This document shows positions 1 through 7,600 of a stretch of 7,627 nucleotides of DNA, piece after piece. The DNA is taken from NCBI GenBank assembly GCA_003537495.1, contig DPSB01000613.1, positions 1-7,627 of the forward strand, written 5' to 3'. The position numbers were made by a program, and so were the translations under genes. This DNA comes from Cytophagales bacterium (GTDB lineage Bacteria; Bacteroidota; Bacteroidia; Cytophagales; Cyclobacteriaceae). Positions within the stretch are counted from its first letter, which is position 1. Each line of letters begins with the position of its first letter. The notes beneath the pieces are model-generated. The model searched no databases. It was not told where the DNA came from and saw nothing but the letters and a program-made list of their open reading frames with translations.

Positions 1-1957
1 CCGTCCACTTGGTTTTGATGTAGTCCATTGTTGAAGCCAGATTATCACCGGCTACTTTCAAATGTAAAAAACCACCCTCCTCACGGCTTTTAATGATGAG
101 CAAAGGTTCTACTACGTTATGTAGCGATTGATAATTAAAGTCCTCTACCATGCCAATGATTTTACCATCTTCTTCGCCATGAAACCAGCGCACCTTCTTC
201 CCTACCGGATCATCGCCCCAACCCATCAACCTGGCAGCAGCACGATTGCAAATAAATATATTATCAACATCTACATTGGCACCTGGTTCAAAATCGCGGC
301 CAGCCAAAAGTTTTATACCCATGGTGTTAAAATAATCTTCGCCTGCTACAATCAGGTTAAATGCTTGTTGCTTCATGCCCTCTTCCGATTCGGCTAACAT
401 TACCGGGCCACCAATGCCCATACCTAAAACCTGATACGAAGTTGTAGCTGCTGATATTTTAGGATGTTGTAAAAATTCGTTTTTGATAGAAGTAAGTTGC
501 TTCTGAACCAACGTGTCTTGCACCGGTAGAATGAGAATATTTTCCTGATTAAAACCGAGGTCTTTACTGCGCATAAAATTTATTTGATCGCGCATAAAGA
601 ATGTGCACACCACTACAAAAATAGAAATGGCAAACTGTACGGTAATCAAGGCCTTGCGCAAATGTTGGCTCGACTTCTGATTTTTGAATGAACCCTTCAG
701 CGCACTGATAGTAGGAATGGCCGGCAAATAAAACGCAGGATACAACCCTGAGATTACACCAATACCCAACGCAATACCAATTGCCCCAAACAATAAGATT
801 GGGTTATTGAAAAAATCAGGAACCAGATCTTTTTCTACAAGGCTATTGAACGATGAAAAGTTAAGCACGATTTGCACCAACGCTATCGCTACTATCAATG
901 AAATAAAAGAAAGGAATACCGACTCGCCCAAAAATGAAAACACCAGCGACTTCTTACTGCCGCCCAATGTTTTTTTCATGGCAATTTCCGCTGCACGCTT
1001 TACCGATTTGGCAGTTGAAAGATTCATGTAATTGATACACGCCAGTAAAATGATAAATACGCCAATACCCGTAAAGGCATACACATATGCTTTGTTACCT
1101 GTGGGTTCGTCTGACTGCAAGGATGAATCGAAATGAATCTCAGCGAGCGGTTGTAAAATAGCACTGTATTGTCCGCCTACCTGATCGCCAAACGATTTAA
1201 AATATTTGGTGTAGATACCTGGAAATTTATCGTAGAAATTTTGCGGGTTGTAATTTTCCGGCATCAGAAAATACATGTACACATCGGGGTTCCAGAACGC
1301 TTCCGATTTTACTTCGCCCTTATCAACTACCCACTCGCGACTTTTGGACAGCCCCGAAAGCAGAAAATCAAATTTCATGTGGGTGTTATTTGGCAGATCT
1401 TCAATTACGCCCGTTACCTTCCACGACTCACCATCAATAATCAATGATTTGTCTAATGGATTTTCAACGCCAAAGTATCGTGCAGCGGTTGATTCCGTAA
1501 GCACTACCGCATGCAGATCGTTTAAACATGTAGCAGGATTACCAGCAATAAATTTATGATTGAAGACTTGCAAATACGTTGAATCGGTACGCACTACATC
1601 TTCTTCGTAATTCGAAACTTCTGTGCCATTGTGTTCATAACGGATCAACGTATGATCCCAGTTGTTGGCACGGGTTACGGCCTGTACTTCCGGAAACTCA
1701 TCTTTAATGATAGCACCTAACTCGCGGGCAGCACGCGCCACGCGCACATCAATACCTGTAGCTTTTAAGTGACCACCGAGGCGATAGATGCGCTCGTGGT
1801 TGGCAAAGTGTTTATCGTACGTAAGATCATGTTGCAAAATAAGCAATAGGATAATGCTTACCGCGATGCCAAGTGCCAGGCCGGCAATATTGAGAACGGA
1901 GAAAAATTTATCTTTTAAGAAAACCCGAACGAAAAACTTAAGATGCGTTTTGAACAT
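1..1957 (-). CDS. FtsX/MacB-type ABC transporter permease, C-terminus cut off by window edge
   Basis: This is an inner-membrane permease of the FtsX/MacB superfamily, which works with a separate LolD/MacB-like ATPase to export or extract a substrate across the cell envelope; the substrate cannot be read from sequence. The start is ATG at 1957 and the frame stays open for 652 codons to the left edge. The N-terminus (MFKTHLKFFVRVFLKDKF, then a hydrophobic helix at about residues 20-41) is typical of Bacteroidota paralogues. A periplasmic MacB_PCD-like domain follows (about 45-285). Next come helices at about 291-311 and 345-368, with the cytoplasmic stretch between them carrying the family motif EIAMKKTLGGSKKSL (about 324-338). 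Further helices lie near 388-413 and 436-455, and a second periplasmic domain (about 475-640) contains a GEDYFNTMGIKLLAGRDF motif. Full-length relatives have about 780-800 residues, so the last three helices and the second FtsX core are missing. No ATPase gene is visible. It diverges from the jet operon and is probably unrelated to it. Confidence 0.93.
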   Translation of the reverse strand, partial: MFKTHLKFFVRVFLKDKFFSVLNIAGLALGIAVSIILLLILQHDLTYDKHFANHERIYRLGGHLKATGIDVRVARAARELGAIIKDEFPEVQAVTRANNWDHTLIRYEHNGTEVSNYEEDVVRTDSTYLQVFNHKFIAGNPATCLNDLHAVVLTESTAARYFGVENPLDKSLIIDGESWKVTGVIEDLPNNTHMKFDFLLSGLSKSREWVVDKGEVKSEAFWNPDVYMYFLMPENYNPQNFYDKFPGIYTKYFKSFGDQVGGQYSAILQPLAEIHFDSSLQSDEPTGNKAYVYAFTGIGVFIILLACINYMNLSTAKSVKRAAEIAMKKTLGGSKKSLVFSFLGESVFLSFISLIVAIALVQIVLNFSSFNSLVEKDLVPDFFNNPILLFGAIGIALGIGVISGLYPAFYLPAIPTISALKGSFKNQKSSQHLRKALITVQFAISIFVVVCTFFMRDQINFMRSKDLGFNQENILILPVQDTLVQKQLTSIKNEFLQHPKISAATTSYQVLGMGIGGPVMLAESEEGMKQQAFNLIVAGEDYFNTMGIKLLAGRDFEPGANVDVDNIFICNRAAARLMGWGDDPVGKKVRWFHGEEDGKIIGMVEDFNYQSLHNVVEPLLIIKSREEGGFLHLKVAGDNLASTMDYIKTKWT

Positions 1958-2041
1958 AGACCGGTTGTTTATACGGTAAAGCTGGCCCTGATTACAAGAA
2001 CAATACCAGCCGGTAACTCCTGCTATTTTACTCGAATTTTG

Positions 2042-2054
2042 AGGCCTGCGGCCT
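2042..2054. repeat. Small G+C-rich palindrome
   Basis: AGGCC (2042-2046) and GGCCT (2050-2054) are perfectly complementary across a three-base TGC loop. There is no T-run after it on either strand, so it does not look like an intrinsic terminator. It sits immediately left of the larger hairpin at 2058-2104 and may belong to the same structured element. Confidence 0.5.
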
Positions 2055-2057
2055 TAC

Positions 2058-2104
2058 TTGCCGCCCGCAACCGAACAGTGGTGTTGTAATAACGGGCAGG
2101 GCAA
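2058..2104. repeat. Long asymmetric imperfect hairpin in the spacer
   Basis: The left arm, TTGCCGCCCG (2058-2067), pairs completely with CGGGC plus GGCAA (2093-2104), leaving A2098-G2099 as a two-base bulge. An inner stem continues with CAACC (2068-2072) against GG_TGTTG (2081-2086, with T2082 unpaired), closing a loop of about eight bases. The six bases 2087-2092 (TAATAA) form an internal bulge. Every base of the left strand is therefore paired and all extra bases are on the right strand. This one-sided arrangement resembles folded recombination sites such as integron attC, but I do not find the attC core boxes (GTTRRRY/RYYYAAC) at its ends. It could also be a REP-like palindrome or a structured RNA. 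Confidence 0.6.
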
Positions 2105-2265
2105 ATTGGCATTGCGGATTGGGAAAGGGTGTTATATTTAGGAGTATAAGGGACAGAGTGGCTTAACAGACGCGATGTTGTGGCAATCCCTTTTCAACAC
2201 ACGGAACAAGCCCACAAGGTTTTCGTTTCCACAGTTAAACGGTGACCCTAAGCTAACTCAAATTC

Positions 2266-2284
2266 TCCAAATAGGACATTTGGA
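2266..2284. repeat. Short perfect hairpin
   Basis: TCCAAAT (2266-2272) is perfectly complementary to ATTTGGA (2278-2284) around a five-base AGGAC loop. A seven-base-pair, A/T-rich stem without a following T-run does not support termination. It could be an operator-like dyad, a remnant of a repeat, or chance. Confidence 0.4.
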
Positions 2285-2525
2285 CGTTTCATTAGGCAAT
2301 GAAGGAATGAAAAAAGATAAAACTTGTAACACTGCTGCGAATAAAGATTCTTGTCATATCGCTTGGGCAGTTCAACCGTGGAGAGACTCACACTCACGTT
2401 TTTGGCAAATGGCATAACCGCTCAAACCCACCACGACACAAAAGCTATGGCAAGAGCCAAATCCCTACCGTACCGTAATACACGCAATTAGCTATAAAGG
2501 GATAAACTCAGAAATGCGCCACAAG

Positions 2526-2551
2526 TTGTCACAAGATTTTTTGTAAATTGA
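2526..2551 (+). promoter_or_regulatory. Possible Bacteroidota-type promoter of the jet operon
   Basis: The last 50 bases before jetA are A+T-rich. TAAATTG at 2544-2550 is one T short of the Bacteroidota -7 consensus (TAnnTTTG), and a TTG at 2526-2528 lies at a plausible distance for the -33 element (TTTG-like). If used, transcription would begin only about 10 bases before the jetA ATG, giving a nearly leaderless message. The match is imperfect, and a promoter further upstream in the spacer is equally possible. Confidence 0.22.
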
Positions 2552-2566
2552 CTTGAATCGTAACAA

Positions 2567-4027
2567 ATGATTGATAGCCCTAAAATAGCCGAAATTATAA
2601 ATACCTCTCCGAGTGTTGAACTTCTCCGACTAAGGAATAGAGAAGCCATTGTTGGTTTCCTTGTCAAGACTTTCAGCAACCTGCAAGGGAGCATTTCATC
2701 AGATGCAATACACAATCAGCTTGCAGACTATTTGGAGTTCAAGCAAATCGAAAATGACGATGAAAATGAAATAGAGTTGATTGATACCTATGAAGTAAAA
2801 GCCAAAAAATATATCCAGAGCTGGACAAATAAAGGTTTTTTAACGAACTATCAGGATGAACAGGGTGAAATATTTTATGAACTTTCATCGCACTCAAGCA
2901 GAACTATTGACTGGTTATCCAGTCTTAAAAAAGAGGAGTACATTGGAACAGAGTCTAAATTCAAGAGCATTTTTAGCCAATTGAAAGAATTGGTGGAATT
3001 TACTAATGATAATACTGAAAATAGAATTCAACTTCTTGAATCAAAGAAACTAGAAATTGAGCAGCAAATTCAAAGAATAAAAACAGGGGAAGATGTAAAA
3101 GTGTTTCAGGAGTATGAAATTGTCCCTCGTTTTAATCAGTTAAATCAATCTGCCAAAGAATTACTCTCTGACTTTAGAGAGGTCGAAGACAACTTTAAAG
3201 AAATTACAAAAGCGATTTACCAAAAGCACGCTGACGGAAGCTTGGCAAAAAGCGACATTCTAGAGTTCACCTTTGATGCTCTTGACGCGCTCAAGGAAAG
3301 TCAACAGGGCAAAAGTTTCTATGCTTTTTGGTCTTTCATTTTAAACCCAGACTTGCAAAAAGAATGGGAAACTTTAACTAAAGAATTATACAAGACGCTA
3401 GAAAAAAAATCCATTCCGGTAAACGACCAATTCCTCAAAGGAATGAAAAAACACTTACATGGTTCGGGCCAAAAGGTCTATAAAGCGAACGATAAAATGG
3501 CTGAGAAATTGAGTCGCATTATCCGCGAAAGTGAGAGTTCAAAATCAGAAGCCACTAAAAATATTATTCAAGAAATCAAGAAGCAACTTGTCGAATTAAG
3601 CAGGGCAAGGAAGAAACCAGAGTTTTCATTTGAACTGGAAACTGAAATTGAAATTAATCTTTCATTTGAACGAAAATTGACCACTCAACAAAGTGAAGAA
3701 ATCACCTATACAAACAAACCAAGAATTGCAGACGACAGCATCACTTCTTCTAATCACCTAGGTAAGTTGTTTTCTCAATCAAATATTGACAAAGAATTGT
3801 TGCGAAAAAGAGTTAAAGACCTTTTGAAAGAAAAATCTCAAGCAACACTTTTAGACGTAATTGAAAATTATGGCGGGCTTGAAAAGGGCTTACCTGAACT
3901 CTTCGGGTATATCGGTATTGTAAAAGAATTTAAATGCAATATCAGTCCTGAGAAAACTCAAAGTATTGTATTTGATACTAAAAACCAGAAGCAAATTGTA
4001 ATTCCTGTAATTATTTTGACCAAATGA
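2567..4027 (+). CDS. jetA: Wadjet subunit JetA (DUF3375), MukF-like kleisin
   Basis: A 486-residue cytosolic protein of the usual DUF3375 length. In Wadjet, JetA is the kleisin that links the two ATPase heads of the JetC dimer, with winged-helix ends and a helical middle, and it binds JetB. The N-terminal region (about 1-110) has the family pattern of helices with LLRLRNREAIVGFLVKTF at 19-36. Residues about 130-178 are strongly charged and probably coiled-coil. The conserved core follows, with DFREVEDNF at 202-210 and QQGKSFYAFWSFILNP at about 246-261. A C-terminal winged-helix region runs over about 400-486. The ATG at 2567 is chosen because an N-terminal helix begins directly after it and no upstream in-frame start is more plausible. 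A weak A-rich leader replaces a clear Shine-Dalgarno. The stop codon overlaps the jetB start as ATGA, so it is the first gene of the operon. The identification rests on family motifs recalled from memory, not a search. Confidence 0.92.
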   Translation: MIDSPKIAEIINTSPSVELLRLRNREAIVGFLVKTFSNLQGSISSDAIHNQLADYLEFKQIENDDENEIELIDTYEVKAKKYIQSWTNKGFLTNYQDEQGEIFYELSSHSSRTIDWLSSLKKEEYIGTESKFKSIFSQLKELVEFTNDNTENRIQLLESKKLEIEQQIQRIKTGEDVKVFQEYEIVPRFNQLNQSAKELLSDFREVEDNFKEITKAIYQKHADGSLAKSDILEFTFDALDALKESQQGKSFYAFWSFILNPDLQKEWETLTKELYKTLEKKSIPVNDQFLKGMKKHLHGSGQKVYKANDKMAEKLSRIIRESESSKSEATKNIIQEIKKQLVELSRARKKPEFSFELETEIEINLSFERKLTTQQSEEITYTNKPRIADDSITSSNHLGKLFSQSNIDKELLRKRVKDLLKEKSQATLLDVIENYGGLEKGLPELFGYIGIVKEFKCNISPEKTQSIVFDTKNQKQIVIPVIILTK

Positions 4028-4602
4028 GCAGTTTAGAGAAGCACGTTAGACCATACAGCAAAGCGATAGTAAGGTTACTCAAATCGACTGTTGAACGAAA
4101 CTCAAACGTTTGGGATGATATAATCAATTATCGCAGTGAAATTCAAGAATACATCAGCCAAATTGGTTTGGAGCTAATCGTTAAGAAAGATGAGGGCTTT
4201 GCTTTTGTAAAACAATTTGAAGATAGCGAAGGCAACACACTGGGTTTAGTTCAAAGGCGTCAAATCGGCTTTGAAACATCAATCGTTCTTGTTGTACTGC
4301 GACAAAGTTTAGAAGAATTTGATAGTAACCCGACACAATTATCAACAGAGAAATTTATAACTGATTCTGAAATAAAAGATGAGTTGGAGTTGTTTTTACC
4401 TGAAAAATTTAACCGTGTAAAGTTCATCAATGATTTGAACAAGTACATCAATGGCGCAGTCGATTTAGGGTATTTGAAAGAGATCAGCAAAAAAGACAGC
4501 CAAACGAAATACCAAATTCACCGAATAATCAAGGAAAAAATAACACTGGATATATTGCAAGATTTTAAAACAAGGTTACACGGATATGTTGAGTCTGTTT
4601 AG
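4024..4602 (+). CDS. jetB: Wadjet subunit JetB (DUF4194), MukE-like winged-helix protein
   Basis: A 192-residue soluble protein matching DUF4194 in length, order and motifs. JetB is the MukE/KITE-like partner that sits on the JetA kleisin and helps hold DNA in the Wadjet motor. Visible family features are an N-terminal helix pair (AIVRLLKSTVERN at 14-26), the strand-turn segment IGLELIVKKDEGFAFV (47-62), and the signature RRQIGFETSIVLVVLRQSL (78-96), in which a basic pair precedes a hydrophobic helix. The C-terminal half (about 105-190) looks like a second winged helix. The ATG at 4024 overlaps the jetA stop by four bases and has no Shine-Dalgarno of its own, which suggests translation by re-initiation after JetA. 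Its own end overlaps jetC by 17 bases. It has no transmembrane segment and no catalytic motif, as expected for a structural subunit. Confidence 0.9.
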   Translation: MSSLEKHVRPYSKAIVRLLKSTVERNSNVWDDIINYRSEIQEYISQIGLELIVKKDEGFAFVKQFEDSEGNTLGLVQRRQIGFETSIVLVVLRQSLEEFDSNPTQLSTEKFITDSEIKDELELFLPEKFNRVKFINDLNKYINGAVDLGYLKEISKKDSQTKYQIHRIIKEKITLDILQDFKTRLHGYVESV

Positions 4603-7600
4603 TACAAGTTCGGATAAGGCGGGTTTCAGACTTCAATATATGGAAGTATTTAACTGGGGAACGTTTACTGAAAAGGTTTTCAGAATAAATCCGAAAGGAA
4701 ATAATTCTCTATTGACCGGAGCAAACGCATCAGGAAAAAGCACGTACGTTGATGCACTACTTACTTTGATTGTTCCTGCAAAGAAAGATCGTTTCTACAA
4801 TCAATCATCTGGAGTTGAGAAAAAAGGAGACCGCACCGAAGAAACCTATGTCTTAGGGCATTATGGAAATATCCAGGAGGAAGGAAAAAGCTCAACTTCT
4901 ACACAGAAATTGCGTGACACAAATACATATTCCGTAATCCTTGCTTCTTTCTCAAATACCGATCAAAAGCAAATCACTCTGTTTCAGGTTCGCTGGTTTT
5001 CAAATAATGAATTAAGACGACAATTCGGAATTGCTCACGTTTCGCTAGACATAGAAAAGGATTTTAGCCTGTTTGACTCAAAAGGAAATTGGAAAAAGCG
5101 TTTAGAACAAACATACAACACAAACGTTTCTAAGAAGAAAATTGAATTCATTGAGGGGCCAACAGCTTATGCCGAAAGGATGTCAGACCTTTTTGGAATG
5201 CGATCCCCAAAAGCATTGTCTTTGTTCAATCAAGTTGTAGGTGTAAAAGTCCTGGAGGATTTAGATGATTTCATTAGAACAAATATGTTGGAAGAACAAG
5301 ATTCGGAAACGGAATTTATTCAACTCAAGGAAAGCTTTTTGACCCTAATGGATGCTAAAACCAACATTGAAAAAGCCAAAGAGCAAATCAAACAGTTAAT
5401 ACCTATCAACGACATTGCAATAGCACTAACCAATATCCAAGTAGATTTGCTGCGATTGGAGAAATCAAAAGAAACAGCTGTATACTGGTTTTCTAAGAAA
5501 GGCGTTGAGTTGGGCGAAAAAGAATTAAGGAAGTGCAAAGATGAATTACAACAATTAAATGATGAGTTAGCTGAACTAAGAAGTAAGGAAGAGAATCTAA
5601 AACAAGATGAAAGAACAATTTCTATCTCAATTGAAAAAGATGAAGTGGGAAGCAAGATCAAAGATTTAGAAAAGGAAATCAAAAACCTTCAAACCTTAAA
5701 GGACAACAGAAGCAAGAAACTTGATGACTACAACAAAATAGTTCAAAGCATTAAGCTAATTTCAAATCCAAGCGAGGATACATTTATCACAAACCGAGAA
5801 GAAGCTAAGCAATTAAAACTAAATGCTCAACAAAATATTGATGATGAAAGTGAAAACCTTCGTGCCTTAAAAAACAAAGAGGATGAATTAACAAACTCTA
5901 CCAATGATTTGGTCAGTATGATTCAGACACTTCAAAAAAACAAAAACAATATCGCTGGTCGTGAGGCAGAAATACGTGATGAAATTATTACAGAAATTGG
6001 AGCCAACAGAGAAGAAATCCCTTTCATTGGCGAACTCATTAAGGTAAAAGAAGATGAAACGAAGTGGGAATCCTCTATTGAAAAGGTTCTTCATAATTTT
6101 GCTCTGCGACTGATTGTTCCGGCTAAGCACTACTCAAAAGTCAATCAGTACGTAAACAACAATAATTTGCGAGGAAGGATTCGCTATGACAAATACGAAA
6201 AGCAAGATTATCTCAAAAATCTGGCTCAAAAGGATATTAACGAGAAATCTTTAGTTAATAAGATCGACATAAAGCCTAAAACGCAGTATTATGACTGGAT
6301 TGAAGAATATCTACAAAGTCAATTTGATTTTGTTTGCGTAGATAATCTTGCCGAGTTTGAACGCCATTCAGAAATGGCAATCACTCAAAACGGGCTTATA
6401 AAATTCAAAAAAGGTAAACATGAAAAAGACGACAGACCACATATTTCAAGAAAAGAAAACTATGTTTTGGGGTGGGACAACAAAGAGAAGATTGCCACTT
6501 TTAAAAAAGAGCTAATAACGCTTCAAAGCCAGCAAACCGAGAATAGAAAGGCGATTACAAAGAAAATTTCAGACATAAAAGATTTAGGATCATACAAAGA
6601 TGAATGTCACAATCTGTTTTCAAAATTTGATAAATACGATGACATAAACTGGCAAGATTATGCCAATGAACTACTTGAAAAGGAAAGACAGAAATCAGAT
6701 TTAGAAAAAACCAATGACCGAGTTAAGAAGTTACAAGAACAATTGGAAGCTGTTCAGAAAAATCTAAAACAACTTTCGGAAGGTGATATTTTTAATAAAG
6801 GCCAAGAAATATTTAAAAAAAACCAACAAGTTGAAGATGTTGAAAAAGTTATAAAAAGTAACAAGGCTATTCTTGATCCATTAGGGAACATTGACGTCCA
6901 TCAGTTTGAAACCCAAAATGCAGATTTATTGGGTATTGAATACGCAAACTTTGAATCAAGTCGCACTAAACTTCAAAGTGAAAATTCAAAAGAAACAAGA
7001 GAGCTAGAAAAACAGAAAGCGGAAAAAGAAAGTGAAGTAAGAATTAAAATAAACGACTTTAAACAGCCGACAGAAGAAATTACTAATAAATTCAAAGATT
7101 GGCGTTCTGATGCGAACTCACTGCCAGATTCAATACATCTAGATTTAATTAGTGGATATCAGGAGAGGTTAAGAATTCTTCAAAGAGATGACCTTCCAAG
7201 ATTCGAAACAAAGTTTAATAACTACCTTCAAGAAACCATTACTAACAAAGTAGGTGATTTCAGAATGTTCTTTGAGAACTGGTCTGATTCAATTAGAGAA
7301 AATATCAAACACTTGAATGACTCTTTGAAAGAAATTGATTTTAAAAACAAACCTCAAACCTATATTCAGCTTGTTGCCCCAAATAAAATCAGTGATGAAG
7401 TAAAAGAGTTTAGAAATTTACTGAACGCTGCAATTCCAAATATCAGAGAAGTTGACGCCTCCATAGATGGAAGAAGAAACCACTTCTTTAATCATATTGA
7501 ACCGTTAATTTCAAAATTAGACAAAGAAGAATGGCGCAAGAAAGTAATGGACGTTCGCTCTTGGTTTACTTACAAAGCCGAAGAATTTTACAAAGAAACA

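Larger units (their letters stand above)
1958..2566. other. Divergent intergenic spacer with inverted repeats, no supported gene
   Basis: These 609 bases separate the start of the permease (leftward) from the start of jetA (rightward), so any promoters for both transcription units must lie here. I see no RNA gene and no convincing coding region. An 80-codon plus-strand frame at 2175-2417 starts ATGTTGTGG, but it has no recognisable domain, an unconvincing composition (several Trp, Cys and His) and no ribosome-binding signal, so I do not call it. The left half (about 2040-2110) is G+C-rich and palindromic. The right half has short hairpins and a tandem ACCGTACCGT at about 2467-2476. The length and mixed composition suit a remnant of a mobile cassette or an insertion junction more than a plain promoter region, but no transposase, integrase or clear terminal repeats are present. 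Confidence 0.7.

Noticed and set aside
128..1979. Several plus-strand open frames of 63-94 codons
   Set aside because: All but the last 22 bases lies within the permease, which has one continuous, well-recognised minus-strand frame from 1957 to 1; these are shadows.
2058..2104. Integron attC site
   Set aside because: The one-sided bulges are suggestive, but the core boxes GTTRRRY/RYYYAAC are absent from the stem ends and no integrase is in the window, so I list it only as a hairpin.
2175..2417. 80-codon plus-strand open frame in the spacer
   Set aside because: No domain, no ribosome-binding signal, unusual composition and many Trp/His/Cys codons; it lies in a repeat-containing spacer and reads like non-coding sequence.
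2145..2502. Near-identical TATAAGGGA (2145-2153) and TATAAAGGGA (2493-2502) that might be direct repeats flanking an insertion
   Set aside because: Only nine to ten A/T-biased bases and not identical in length; easily chance, and no mobility gene lies between them.
2488..2715. 75-codon minus-strand frame across the jetA start
   Set aside because: Antisense to the conserved DUF3375 N-terminus, with no recognisable protein features.
4260..6130. Ser/Leu/Phe-rich minus-strand frames (4260-4490, 5320-5682, 5888-6130)
   Set aside because: Antisense shadows of jetB and of the Lys/Glu-rich coiled coil of jetC; the Ser/Phe/Leu-rich composition is what reverse-reading such sequence produces.
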